NCBI RefSeq assembly: GCF_017916325.1
Contig: NC_090161.1
Location: 645,001 to 709,000 of the forward strand
From: Leishmania martiniquensis
Lineage: Eukaryota; Euglenozoa; Kinetoplastea; Trypanosomatida; Trypanosomatidae
Direction: 5' to 3'
DNA: 64,000 nucleotides
Under the pieces are notes generated by a model. That model made no database searches, had not been told where the DNA came from, and saw only the letters and a list, made by a program, of their open reading frames with translations. The position numbers and the translations under genes are program-made. Shown in pieces: positions 8,901 through 17,892 of this stretch; position 1 is the stretch's first letter; the number at the start of each line of letters is the position of its first letter.

Positions 8901-11207
8901 CTCGCGTGTGTTCTGGCGGGCATCAACGAGCCGACTTTTGTGGTTTGCCAGCAGCGCCTGCTCGAGGACAAGCGGGCAGCGCTGCGGAGGATCGGGCTGG
9001 AGGTGCTGCTGGATCGCCTGCATCACTCCTTGCCAACGCTGGAGAACGTGGTGTCGGATGAAGAGATGGAGGAACACCGCCGCCGCCTGCGCGACCCGCG
9101 GCAGAGACTTTCTCTTGCCGACTTGGTGCGTGTCAAGGCTCGCCCTCTCACCACAAAGCGGTCCATCCAGCTCTTCCCGCTGTTAGTGGCGGAGATCAAG
9201 ACAAGCCTGGCCCAGTTTCACGCGTCAACGAAGTCCGCCAACGCTGCGGCCGATCTACTCACCACAGCGCAGTTGGGTGTTGCGGCACTGGAGGAGCTCA
9301 TTCGCATTGTCAGCAGTGGTGGCAGCCTTCAGTCGGAGAAGACGTTGCTGAACGCGAACCGCAGCAAGCGTGTTACTGAGGCGGCGCTTGTGAAGCTGTT
9401 CGGCAACCGGGGCCGCGTCACCGAGGTGCACGAGCTGGTCGGACTCATCTGCGATCACTGGATGCCACTGCTGACCCGCTGCGAACTGCGCCTGCGCTCT
9501 CGTACGGGACAGCCCGGGACGGACGGTAGCACCCCAATCCCGACTACTGCGTCCCGCTCGAGTGCTGAGCAGAGCGTGCTGGGCTGCATGACCTGCCTTG
9601 TCACGGCACTGGCGACGATCACGCAGGTGATGGGGACAGCCTTCGCATCTACGCATTGTCTTGACCTCTTGCACACGCTTGTGTTTGCTGGCGTATATCA
9701 GGTTGTGGAGATGCCTGGCATCATCTCTCTTAGCGAGGCCGGGGCGCTGCTTCGCCACAGCACTCTGTCCTCGCTCATTCGCTGCTTCCCTGCATGCTGG
9801 CAGATGACCCAGCCGTACCTGCCCTCCATCCTTTTCCTCGCGACGCACCTGAGGAACGTAACGGACGCGGAGTCGCACTATCTCTGCGCAGAGTTGCTGG
9901 CGGTGCTGGAGGCGGTACTGGAGCCCCAGCTTCTCCTGGACGCTGGCACGACGTGTCTGCAGGGCCTCCCGTACCTCAACGGGGCGGTGGTTCCAGCATC
10001 TGAACAGCATAAGCTGGCTGATGTCGCCGCCGAGGCAGCGGCGTCCGCTAGTGCGTCGGGAACGGTCAGGAAAGGCGCCCTACGCGTGCGACAGATTCGG
10101 GCCCAGGCGCACACGCACTCGTTCTCCCTCCTCTTCACCTGTTTCGAGCGCCGTGTCGAGAGCATGAGCAAGGAAGAGCTGCTGCACATGCACACACTCA
10201 CCGAGGGTACGACACCTCAGGAGAATTTCTGGCTGGCTGCTCTTCAGTCCCTCGCGAGCGCCCCGTCGGTGCCGCCGAGCGAGGCGGTAATGCCGGTGCT
10301 GCAGGCATTCACTGTGTTCTTGCTGAAGTTCAAGGCGAAGCACAGCATTCGGCTGCTGCGCATTGTGGCGAATTGGGCCTTTTCGGAGTCGAGCGGCGGC
10401 GTGGCAGGGGCGTCGTGCAAGCGTGCAGCCATCTCCAGCGACGCCGGCAGCAGCGCGACTGAGGAGGAGCACGATGGCCGTGGCCACGACGGCGTGGCGC
10501 AATCGATTTCGCGCGTGACGCTGCAGTGCTGGATCGTCTTCTTCGCGCTGAGCAATCACCTGCTTGGCAAGCTCGGCTCCATCCTCGACTTCGCCTTTCC
10601 CATTCTCCTCCCCCACGCCGTCACTGCCCTGCGCACGTACTGCGCAGCGACGGCTACGGCGTCCAAGGCGATGGACTCACTTGTGGCGTTGGCGCTGGAG
10701 GGGGCGCTAGAGTGCCTGCGTAGTATGGCTTTGGCCCAGACGCCAGGGCCAGACCACGACTACAGCATCCCAGCAGACGTCTACTTGGCAAAGGAGGATG
10801 TCTTCCCGAGTGTGATGCCTGCGCTGGTCCATCAGCTGCACAACCTGCAGTACCTGGAGGATAGCCAGCGTGATTACCGCTTCCGCGTAGAGCACAACGT
10901 CATCCCGGCCATCCGCGCCTTCATGGCCTGCCTCGGCTCTAGCAAGCTCCAGAGCCGGACTCAGGCTGAGGTGGTGCGTGCCCTGCGCCACCCCAGCCGC
11001 CACGTGCGGCGCGAGGCGCTCATCTGTCTCGATGGCATCTACGCTGACGGCGGTGACGAGCTGGCGTCGCGTCTCATGGCGGAGATGCTGCCGACCGTCG
11101 TCGAGCTGACTGAGGACCGCGACGACGCCGTCGTTGAGGAGGCACGCAAGCTGTGCAACAACCTCTCACACATGACTGGACAGGACGTCCTGTACGCGAT
11201 GAGCTAA
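2961..11207 (+). CDS. UTP10: U3 small nucleolar RNA-associated protein 10 (UTP10/HEATR1)
   Basis: A 2748-residue protein of HEAT-like helical repeats, mostly Ala/Leu/Glu-rich. The N-terminus (MTSQLASQLQRL, then SFLFNTQDAQNFSREQIHQL and EFLVRVYEVHVYDVPSV) matches the conserved start of UTP10. The C-terminal 200 residues match the HEATR1 end: a VFPSVMPALVHQL helix, YRFRVEHNVIPAIRAF, then paired HEAT repeats (HPSRHVRREALICLDGIYADGG and TEDRDDAVVEEARKLCNNL). UTP10 belongs to the t-UTP/UTPA part of the small-subunit processome, which binds early pre-rRNA in the nucleolus. The length exceeds yeast (about 1770) and human (about 2140) because of low-complexity inserts. One is a basic-acidic stretch around residues 1880-1935 that looks like a nuclear/nucleolar signal. 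The frame is open back to 2772 without an ATG, so ATG 2961 is chosen. It also fits the family's N-terminus and lies just after a splice acceptor. Confidence 0.93.
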   Translation: MTSQLASQLQRLQQRQDESGHRLGKSFLFNTQDAQNFSREQIHQLALNGLQTLTAMDNRFHPFIQDLFDVAQVRRERSMLTATEDSALRVRLEHFLTLLSPNLFLTAAQQVFEFLVRVYEVHVYDVPSVLRAFLPYHDHNIFARALLLLDLRDTGLAFLTTNQQRGAPLLREHLVLACAESRKAARLLCLTVAMPFRYHIRHHAANALFASVATQLAKHKDAEALWRTFLPFVLELLSGAVSGAEAGTEASKRARESDNARGGSSRVSTESVATALIVLAAWSAHVRFSKAMLVTVLKPIFRYITAAALAATGQGHHGGGASYLPVCDLLALLEIVFATQHHALADVSVTPLLQTLLTLPWRALASQLPFAETTEVVSGPNGAPTTSPRHSVLLATLLQTALERLSSTSAVRLLPSDIVEFLTCAAEDLPLSNSMATRYLRVLITADAGVSSAGAVDEAGDKSLYDRLVAALQRRYAIVFDGVLSEVLLHPDTSKAATAFLAHHFHGTRYSMVEVRSALSGATESLPLFACLLHPVAEVRVLAAKTLQGMTIAQLMSGSSSASGSDQSLVDLLAHVIAYEHNCTAAAAFVTTAAAVIKRLVAQWSNEEAVEREELGCHAARRLVRSLYFMAIAWSPSAASTAPASVARRAEAQRSVVLPLVATLLRPALLTWTRSATSTTSAAQDFRTSVLYYATLLYAQWAGLPGDAPQAPSEADTLTSQVASELATTLEAGCGSPGALVPLLRAGSASMNGQVKAAATKGSTGERVRQGGNRRSFAAAEINSDDEGQRPSRAGGGDRNGCRAIGRHAASLTNLLQCDALLSAIRAEAQERLPDAFAAARTAARETATAFANAASAEAEVTIALAAALLPKIATGELTDAIETVSAAVTFLLGRDAAIGADASEDATARNASSTAGATGYLGIVYEALLKSHSGRNVAGVGRGAVDAATSARAQLYEVPLVATIGAVLHAALARVLARAPMAATASVSSSASLVARLCQGLGFVGAALPSVTAQPDALAPAYLELINGATATATSSAPDAWGQIEWYALVADAVFGPAEQSEANESLSVKPKTLAALALVIFLPLRAPSTQRLAQLRTLQDAVVTVGGQRRGTRGGSKGLTGAEAIIAAALLPQKGAASPASSACSVTALSCLIECMAVEEHQHKLIPSAAALVCLLLGMHNDADGGAPVYVVPPGWAHRVIRYFFRGHGGGQARAGSSTAAAGSSSAAMTPQQVCLAEAMLPRIEGILARTSSADASSPLAPLHAVTADEADLVDAVCDRLYLWGKASAQGDAIAENASVRLIELLLKHPYMHVSHGGAARPVYRYALIALTAGLSCGLEDRQPPQSTIFKARRPASTAASRGDEYTMSAEYQWLVAARLRPVVLSAIDTIGSDVAVACMGTLGGYECFFLPLLASVESVMTSAEGRPSVVQKEKAARNRTSKAMATGGEVTGEAAALLLKRLREMLETLEPSTDAPRGEEASTKGKGVAHYAAEAEEGGTASESAVRWRPPASAAVANPLTFAEARRVLRLPSACIAASEGAGKWTLGTLSHESLRLLRAVLRVLPTVVIDDDEDEESVYALVMEAMELYPLQGMEALLRDAASSAATDDVAMLPRIQQLRVGARGSVHVQGLLRLVEALVQMCTDQAQLLSEKVADGAHRIKSRLLREMMVLMARVLVDDSAGGDRAVRGEEAPATSPQRMVADADAAERRQSELHFHVDTIAGLLRATAPLLRVPSGAAACKSATESSAYLHIPLVSLLVKLEPFDNTEVLGFRSAREVCQEILLSFDVRTQVQCLGQLMRFVTDPAAQLSSGTDAEEDIGTVDGAEQQRVQHLFRRMVKPNQVINRQETIMHLINLTMKSDLFLESFLALQRRTRANQPRRTADKRSEKQRRRAKSAKDDEVAEKESDGDEGGEEQIDGEVQRDDGGCMELLVGALELFAHYHDLCETTRSSAASEDAEAVAYTTLLELLAGNTLACVLAGINEPTFVVCQQRLLEDKRAALRRIGLEVLLDRLHHSLPTLENVVSDEEMEEHRRRLRDPRQRLSLADLVRVKARPLTTKRSIQLFPLLVAEIKTSLAQFHASTKSANAAADLLTTAQLGVAALEELIRIVSSGGSLQSEKTLLNANRSKRVTEAALVKLFGNRGRVTEVHELVGLICDHWMPLLTRCELRLRSRTGQPGTDGSTPIPTTASRSSAEQSVLGCMTCLVTALATITQVMGTAFASTHCLDLLHTLVFAGVYQVVEMPGIISLSEAGALLRHSTLSSLIRCFPACWQMTQPYLPSILFLATHLRNVTDAESHYLCAELLAVLEAVLEPQLLLDAGTTCLQGLPYLNGAVVPASEQHKLADVAAEAAASASASGTVRKGALRVRQIRAQAHTHSFSLLFTCFERRVESMSKEELLHMHTLTEGTTPQENFWLAALQSLASAPSVPPSEAVMPVLQAFTVFLLKFKAKHSIRLLRIVANWAFSESSGGVAGASCKRAAISSDAGSSATEEEHDGRGHDGVAQSISRVTLQCWIVFFALSNHLLGKLGSILDFAFPILLPHAVTALRTYCAATATASKAMDSLVALALEGALECLRSMALAQTPGPDHDYSIPADVYLAKEDVFPSVMPALVHQLHNLQYLEDSQRDYRFRVEHNVIPAIRAFMACLGSSKLQSRTQAEVVRALRHPSRHVRREALICLDGIYADGGDELASRLMAEMLPTVVELTEDRDDAVVEEARKLCNNLSHMTGQDVLYAMS

Positions 11208-11985
11208 CGTCTATCGAGTGCCAACGCGCTAGCTACTCATGCACGCCAACGCGCGGGCCCCTTCGCATGGACACCCCTGTTCGGCTCTTGGCGGGGCTCC
11301 TCTCTCCCTCCTCCCGTCTCTCATTGTTGGTGAGTGTGCGGTGTAACATAACTGTGAGCTCGACTAGCGTGTTAAGCGCTTTAAAAGAAAAAAAAGTAGT
11401 GACGTGCGTATGTGTGTGTAAGTGTGTGCCCCCAAACACGCATACTGAACAGACCTCTCTCGCCGTGCCGTTCACTAAGCTGTGATACAAACACTGCATG
11501 GCACCAACGTAGCGTGTCGGACCCAGGATTCTATATACATGCGTGCGCCCGCGCTTGAGGCTGCGGCCAGCATCGATCCAGGTCGTCTTCACTCGCTACG
11601 TGTGTGTGGGGTCCGTGTGCAAGATCGCCGTCAGCGAAAAGGGCTCGCAGTGTCCCAGCGGGTATCCCTCCTTGCGGTGGTGTGCGTGTGTGTGCCCCCT
11701 CTCCCTCTCTCGTCGGCCTGACACCCCTTTCCGCCTTTGCCACTCTGACTGTGACCCCCAAAAGGATTTGCGAACATCCTGCGAGCCAACGACTACCACG
11801 ACGGTCTCTCCTTCCCTCTCTAAAGTTTGCCGCTGCGCTTGTGTGCCTCTGCGGTAGACGCCTTTCCCCGTTCTTTGGGAGAAGGGCGGCTGCCGCGCGT
11901 TGCGTCTCAGGCACGCACGCACGCGCACATGCCTTTGCTTGTGTGCGTGTGATTTTGGGGCATTCAGTGGCGCTTGACGAGCCGT
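11208..11985. other. Intergenic region, UTP10 to alkyltransferase
   Basis: 778 bases with no supported gene. It has GT-rich runs (11400-11430), pyrimidine tracts (11696-11715) and a CT tract at 11804-11825 ending in AAAG. The last is a plausible splice acceptor about 160 bases before the next ATG. Confidence 0.55.
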
Positions 11986-12900
11986 ATGGCTGCTGCCGCC
12001 GACGCTCCGCTTCGCCCTTTCTTTTTCTCCTTCGCTGTCGCCATGACAGCTCCCACAAAGATCGCAACGCACGCAGCCAACGCAGAGGCTGCGATGGAGA
12101 GGGCGGCTAAGAAGGCGCCCTCTGACGCCTCGCCGTATCCTGCCTTGCCGCCGCAGCGTGCGCAGGCTGCGTCAGCGTCCCTGCAGACCTCCGGCTCTCT
12201 GCAGCTGTATCTGCGCACCGTCCCAACCCCACTGGGGCCCTTTTCGCTCTACGTGGACGCTGACGGTGCCGTCCGCTGCTGTCTCTGGCAGCGCAGCGCC
12301 CCATGTGACTCCGCCGCGCTTGAAGCCGAGGCGCAAGACGTGTGTGCCAGAATGCAGTCCCGCTGGTATAAGAGCGCGCTCGTGACGGTGGCGGGTATGT
12401 GGGCCGATGACGCGGGAAGGGCATCGGGGGCTCCCGGAGAGCGCGCGGCAGAGCTCTTGAGGAATTATTTCAATCCTCCCACGGCGGAGGCGGGACGACC
12501 AGAGGAGTTAGAGCGCCTGCTGCTGCAGGTTCCAATCGTCTACCCGCCCACCACTGTCTTCACGGCGCAGGCGTGGGCGACGCTGCGCCACACTGTTCCC
12601 TGTGGCGAGGTCATCTCCTATAAGGGGCTAGGGATCCGCGTGCACAAAGCACTAGGGCTGCCTGCTTCGACTGCATCAGCACCACGTGCCATTGGCGTCG
12701 CCATGGGAAGCAACCCTATACCGGTCATCGTGCCCTGTCATCGTGTCTTGTCGTCGACGAATTCGTTACACGGATACGGGCTGGGACTCCGCTTCAAGGC
12801 GTGGCTACTGCGACACGAGCAGGCCGACGTGGCCGCCCACAAGCTGCGCATAGGCGAACAGGAGATCGCCATGGTCGCCAAGGCTTCTCGTCGCTCATGA
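11986..12900 (+). CDS. MGMT: Methylated-DNA--protein-cysteine methyltransferase (O6-alkylguanine-DNA alkyltransferase)
   Basis: A 304-residue suicide repair protein that transfers alkyl groups from O6-alkylguanine in DNA to its own cysteine. The catalytic motif IPVIVPCHRV is complete, with the acceptor Cys at about residue 251. It is preceded by the DNA-binding segment VFTAQAWATLRHTVPCGEVISYKGLG and followed by GYGLGLRFKAWLLRHE, the equivalent of the conserved GGL-x-x-K-x-x-LL-x-x-E in human MGMT. The N-terminal pseudo-RNase H-like domain is recognisable around residues 65-150 (TPLGPFSLYVDADGAVRCCLW). The first 60 residues are Ala-rich and not family-conserved. A second in-frame ATG at 12043 could be the real start and would give 285 residues. 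The frame extends upstream only through a TTG. The last residues (KASRRS) are basic. The protein probably acts in the nucleus, as is usual for the family. Confidence 0.95.
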   Translation: MAAAADAPLRPFFFSFAVAMTAPTKIATHAANAEAAMERAAKKAPSDASPYPALPPQRAQAASASLQTSGSLQLYLRTVPTPLGPFSLYVDADGAVRCCLWQRSAPCDSAALEAEAQDVCARMQSRWYKSALVTVAGMWADDAGRASGAPGERAAELLRNYFNPPTAEAGRPEELERLLLQVPIVYPPTTVFTAQAWATLRHTVPCGEVISYKGLGIRVHKALGLPASTASAPRAIGVAMGSNPIPVIVPCHRVLSSTNSLHGYGLGLRFKAWLLRHEQADVAAHKLRIGEQEIAMVAKASRRS

Positions 12901-14991
12901 CGACAGCAGGAACGCATACAGAGGCAGATAGGCCCAGGCACCCATCCTCCTCGCCTTTCTACCACGCACCTCCTCGGACGGATGCGTCAACGCTATCGAA
13001 CCCTGAAGCCAAGGAAAGCATGCGCACGTGTCTTTGGGTGTGCAGCGCACTGCAGGCAGCCGACACACACACACACGTACGCATCGCCCTCTTTTTCCTT
13101 CAGTGCCCCCCCTTCCCCTCCCCCTTCCCTATCAGCGTACCTATCAATGGCAGCTGCCCTGGCAGCGATCGGCCATCTCTCCCTCTGCTCCTGCGCCGGC
13201 TGCCAACGTTCGTATGAGCAGAACGGGGCGCGTTTTTATTCTGCCGTGTTGATGTCAGCATGCTGGTGAGCGGTAACCTCTCCCTCCCTCCCCCCTCCCC
13301 CCGGGTGGCAGTGGTGCACTTGGCGGGTACGACTGCCCGGCGCAGTGATCGCCTTCGCCACTGCGCCTCATCGTTGCCTCAGTCTTACGCGCTTAGCATT
13401 GGGTCTCATCAGCATCCTTCCCCCTCTGTCTGCGCGCTCTCCCAAAGACACCTAGCGCACCTCCATACCAGGGCACCTCATGCTGGATGGCACTGGCTCT
13501 GCTTGGTTTACAAACGTTACGGAGCTTTGTGAGCTGAGATAGTGTGGCAGTGGGCTGCGTTAAATTCTGTAGAGAAGTGCTGCTGTTGTCACGCGTAGCG
13601 CCGGCGTGCTCGTGCAGGAATATGAAGGCTAAGGTGGCGAAGCAGAGGGCGAGCTCGAGAGAGATGCTATAGCAGACCTGCTAGACAACCGTCACGGCGC
13701 ATGTATCGATGAAAGCAATCATGCAGCTCCAGTCTCAACGAGAAGGGGCAAGAAGAGAAGCGAAACACAGAGACGGTGGCCCATAGACCCCCCTGTCTAC
13801 CACATAGACAGGGATCACCTTGGGAGGGAGAGAGCGGTCATGACCCATGCAGAGGCAATAGCGGAGAAGGCGTGCCTTCGTGTCTCTCTGCTCGCCACTC
13901 GCTCGTTTGTGTGCTTGCGCTGCGCGAGTCAACTTGACCAGGAGATAGAGGGGGCAGGGGCAACCCGGTGGGGCGTCAGGGCTCCATACGCCCACTCGGT
14001 ATCAATGGAAGTCTAACTGCCCCTACGCGCGCCCAATAATGAAAGGGCTCCTGCGGTGTCAGGGCCACGCACGCATCTGACGTGGGGAAGTCAGAGATAC
14101 CTGTCCGTACGGATGTCGGCAGCCATGCTCCGGAGTGCATGACAGCGGGGCCACCTGCCACCCCTCACCTGCCTTTGCCATCTGCATGGCGGGCAGAGCG
14201 CGGGCGCGACTCGAGCGTACCCCACCCGGGCCGCGGTGCCGACCGGGGTCGGTGTGGGGCCTGGGCCGCTGTGATGGGGTCGGCACCGCGTGGCGACCGG
14301 CATGAGGGGCTTGGCTGCGAGGCGACGAGCGGAGCGGGTGTGCAGAGGTGGAGGTCGAGTCAGGGGCCGTGCTCCGATGGGGCTGGTCGGCGCATCGCTG
14401 CATCGCGTGTGTCTGCCGGTGCTTTGGACCACACGGTGTGAAGCCTGTGACTGTGCGGGGGCACAGTCGAGCTCAACTCATCTTCCAGTGGTGTGGGGGC
14501 ACAGCGACTGCGACTTCCGGCGCAAGCCCTTTCCTTTCTCCTCGTTGTCTACCCGCCGTGTGGCATCGCCGTCGGCAACAGCGCGATCTGTCGCCTCGAC
14601 GGCGTTGCTGTGATCGCGTCCTTTCTTTTCGCGTTTATGATCCCTTCTCACAACCCTTCCCTCTCCTCTACGCGTGCTGCGCCTCTTTCGCCTCCTCGCT
14701 CTGTGCGGTGTCGGCACACCACCCTGCCGACCGCTCACCCTCAACCCACGGCGCCGATTCTACTGGAACTCCATGAGCCTGTTTCTTTGCGCCTCCCTGT
14801 GGCCAGACCCGCACATCCCCTTGCTCTTGGTGAACCGTGGGACCTTGCGGGCGAGACAGGGCGTAGCGGTGTAGAAAAGGTGGCAGTCGCTGGACAAGCC
14901 AGGCAGCGGCACGCGCCTACTCCCACCTTGTCTATCACCCTTCCTGCCCCAAGTGGGCCTGCTTGCTCCCTGAGGGTGTGTGCTGATCGGA
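12901..14991. other. Intergenic region, alkyltransferase to zinc-finger gene
   Basis: 2.1 kb without a supported gene. The first kilobase is ordinary pyrimidine- and CA-rich UTR-like sequence. From about 13900 the composition shifts to GC-rich sequence, including a 241-base block shared with the SIDER-like repeats elsewhere in this window. The 200 bases before 14992 are mixed, with pyrimidine tracts at 14619-14669 that may serve trans-splicing. Confidence 0.6.
14191..14431 (+). mobile_element. Partial SIDER2-like retroposon copy
   Basis: Bases 14191-14431 match the core of the three larger copies at 36848, 43324 and 58864 almost base for base (gggcagagcgcgggcgcgac to gctttggacca), with one visible T/C difference near 14403. 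The flanks differ: upstream there is about 150 bases of other GC-rich sequence (gggctcctgcggtgtcaggg near 14048), and the shared 3' portion stops abruptly at 14431. It is either a truncated or recombined copy or a different subtype. The name SIDER2 is from recollection of Leishmania 3'UTR retroposons and has not been verified by search. Confidence 0.55.
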
Positions 14992-16746
14992 ATGTCTGCT
15001 TCTGGCGTCAGCCACAGCAGATCCGCTGCTGGAGCAGCGGTCGGCTTTACGGTGCATTTGGTCTGCCCTCACTGTGCCAAGGTGTTCACTGGCAACTCTA
15101 GCACGAGCGGCGTGCGCAGCAACTACCGACGCCACCTTCTTACCCACACGGGCGAGCGGCCCTTCCCATGCACCTACTGCCACCAGCGCTTCACTACAAA
15201 GCCCAACCTCCGCCGGCATGTGCGACTGATTCACCCGCTTCAGGCAACCCCGTCCACCCAGATACGTCGCCCGAACTCCAGGGAGAGCGACAAAGAGGGG
15301 GCAGCCGCCCCCCCACCGCTGCCGGAGATGCGCCTTCCTCCCGCCACCACGGCGAATGTGGCAGAGCTCACCTCCGCCGACAGTGCAACCGCAGCAGCCG
15401 GCCTAAGCTCTGGCCCATGCTGCTCGCCATTGCCGCCTCAGCCAGCTGTCACTGCGGCGTTCACGTGCGCGGACTGCGAGTTGGAGATGAGCAGCCGCGC
15501 CAGACTGCGCCGACACCGGCGGTATTTCTGTCCTTTTCGCGAGAATATCTTCGCCGACCCGGTGCAGGACGCGGTCAATCTGTATCGCGCGCATCATCAG
15601 CAGCAGCAGCGTGAGCGGGACGGGGATGGCGGAGACTCCGCCGAAGGGGACAGCTGCGACGATGGCGGTTACGGCGTCCCATCCGTGGACGAGCGAGTCG
15701 AATTGCGTGGCCGCGCGACAGTTGGACCACTGGCGCTAACGGAAGCGGAGAAGAATTATCTCGCTGACGTGGCGGGGCGAAGCGGGCTGAAGTTTGTCGA
15801 AGACGCGTACGCGAGCGACGGCAGCGGCAACGGCGGCCCTGACAGCGACGTATTCTCTGACACATCTTCCTCCTCCACCTCCAGTCGATTCCCCTATTGG
15901 ACAGAGATGCATCCATCGGCCCCACTGCGCCCGCGTAGTTCGGGAAGGGTAGGAGGTGCCTTGCCGCCACCAAAACGCACCCCACTGCATGGCCGTATCC
16001 CATCTCCGTCCTCCTCTCCTCACCGGCGGGTGCTGCGCAGTCCAGAGACTGCTGCTGTGTCCTTGATTGATTCGTCCAGCACATCCGCCCTGGCCCACCA
16101 CGCTGGTCAGAACGGTTGCCTGCCGAGCGTGGACAGCGACACCCAAAGAGGCGAGGGAACCGCGGCGGAGGAGGCCAGTGAGGACGAGGACGAGGACGAG
16201 GACATGATTAGCCTTGTACACCTGCATCACCACCGACGGGGCAGCGGGCGCCGGCGCGAGCGCCATATTTTGCAGAAGCGGCTGCGTGCCCAAGAGGGGG
16301 CGCTAATGGCACTGGCCGCCGATTCGACACACCGACCACCATGCAAGGCGCGTGCCGGAGAGGTAGACGCAGTGAAGCACGGCAGCGATACCGCGGTTGG
16401 CGAGGCGAAGGCGAAGGCGACGCGCCTTCGAGTGGCACCTCCTATAGACAAGGCGCACTCCGCCGCGGCACCTCCGGCCGCCTATGCGTATGTAGGGCCA
16501 TCGCAGTCTCTCCTCACCCCACACGTGGTAGCCCAGGCAGAGAGTCTCGTCGTCGTTAACTGGCGCCACCCGAGACGCGGTAAAAACGGCACTGCGAACG
16601 CATTTGTGTGCCCCTACTGCGATGAATACGCCACGTTTACCAGCCAGCGCGGGCTACGGGCGCATGCGACGCGGGCGCACCCCGAAGCTGTGGCCAAGGC
16701 TCGCATGCGCGTCGTGGAGAGAGGTGGTACCGGCAGAAGAGCGTAA
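14992..16746 (+). CDS. C2H2-type zinc-finger protein
   Basis: A 584-residue protein with four zinc-finger-like units. Finger 1 is C25-x2-C28-x19-H48-x3-H52, with an unusually long loop. It is joined by a classic THTGERPF linker to finger 2 (C60-x2-C63-x12-H76-x4-H81). Finger 3 ends in Cys rather than His (C159-x2-C162-x12-H175-x4-C180). Finger 4 lies near the C-terminus (C540-x2-C543-x14-H558-x4-H563). Between fingers 3 and 4 are a Ser-rich region and an acidic run (about residues 390-405) followed by a His/Arg-rich stretch. The tandem TGERP-linked pair suggests sequence-specific DNA or RNA binding in the nucleus, though the target is unknown. Trypanosomatids have few classic TGERP-linked C2H2 proteins. 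The start is the first ATG of the frame, at 14992, and places finger 1 at residue 25. Confidence 0.85.
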   Translation: MSASGVSHSRSAAGAAVGFTVHLVCPHCAKVFTGNSSTSGVRSNYRRHLLTHTGERPFPCTYCHQRFTTKPNLRRHVRLIHPLQATPSTQIRRPNSRESDKEGAAAPPPLPEMRLPPATTANVAELTSADSATAAAGLSSGPCCSPLPPQPAVTAAFTCADCELEMSSRARLRRHRRYFCPFRENIFADPVQDAVNLYRAHHQQQQRERDGDGGDSAEGDSCDDGGYGVPSVDERVELRGRATVGPLALTEAEKNYLADVAGRSGLKFVEDAYASDGSGNGGPDSDVFSDTSSSSTSSRFPYWTEMHPSAPLRPRSSGRVGGALPPPKRTPLHGRIPSPSSSPHRRVLRSPETAAVSLIDSSSTSALAHHAGQNGCLPSVDSDTQRGEGTAAEEASEDEDEDEDMISLVHLHHHRRGSGRRRERHILQKRLRAQEGALMALAADSTHRPPCKARAGEVDAVKHGSDTAVGEAKAKATRLRVAPPIDKAHSAAAPPAAYAYVGPSQSLLTPHVVAQAESLVVVNWRHPRRGKNGTANAFVCPYCDEYATFTSQRGLRAHATRAHPEAVAKARMRVVERGGTGRRA

Positions 16747-17825
16747 CGACCTCGAGTCGAGAGAAGGCGCGCCGCTTTGATGGGCGACTGCAGTTCCAGT
16801 AGCGTGAGCGCCTCGAGCCTGGGGGAGGTTGTGATCATCCACACCGGGGGAGGGGGGCGGGCGGTACGCGCCTTTCAAAGCTAACAGATACGTATGGGCA
16901 GCGCGAGAAGCAGTTGTCTGTGCTCTCCCCTACCCCCGTACATGTGCGCTGCCATCGATTAAGCTATCTCGTGGTGTCGCCACCCGCAGATGTGAGCGGC
17001 TCTCGCCGTTAGAGCCATCGAGAGAAAATCCCACAGCAGAAAACGAAGCAGTGGACAGTGCCCCGTCAAAACATCTCGGGTGAGACTCCATGACCGTTGC
17101 CGGCGTTTGCTATCAGAAGCACGCCCCCCCCCCAAAAAGAAGGGAAGCAAGTGAAGGCGCTATCGGAGCTGCTGCGGCGCGCTGCGTCGGGGCCCCTCCC
17201 TTTTCTCTATGCCTCGACCCCTCTCTCGCGCGCACACACGAACGTGTACGACTTGTCTTCAAGCCAGAAGCTGTACTGCCCATCCTTCCCACTCCCCTTC
17301 CCATCCCATCACCGACGTGCCTTCTCCTGTCCCCTCCCCTCCTTCCAGCTTCGTCTGCCCTCAGTGCGAAATCTCACGCGGAATCACACGGACTGCATTT
17401 CTGCGCCCACGAAGTACGCACAGGCAAAGGAAAGCAGTCGGCATCTCAGCTGCAGCCTCGTGTGCTCTTCGGCATTCGTAGCAGCCCGGGCCCAAAAGAC
17501 GTTCGCCTACTTGGCAATGGCCACTGCAGAAGATGCTCGTAGACCTCCGTCCCCCACCCTCCCATCTGTTTACGTACAACGGCATAGGTGTGCTGCGAAG
17601 CAGTGAAGCGGGGAGGGAAGGGTAGGAGGGAGGGGTGAGGCAAGGCGTCTCTCCCTCTCTCTTCCACCACCACCACCAGGCGGCAAGCGGGATCAGTTCC
17701 GCCCCAGCACGGATGCCCTGGCAAAGCGTCGGGCTTCGTGGCATGTCGCGGCCAGCGAGCTGATTCGCTCTTCTCTGAGTGTTTCTTTGGGATACCCCTC
17801 CCCCTCCCCCCCCACATACAGACGT

Positions 17826-17892
17826 ACACACGTATGTATGTATACATATATATGCATATACATATATATGCATGCATTTGTGTGTATGTGTG
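17826..17892. repeat. TA/TG-rich simple repeat with palindromic core
   Basis: A tract of alternating pyrimidine-purine steps (tgtatgtatgtatacatata, then further TA/TG/CA units). It contains self-complementary segments such as atatatgcatat. It stands out sharply in an otherwise GC-rich region. Confidence 0.75.
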
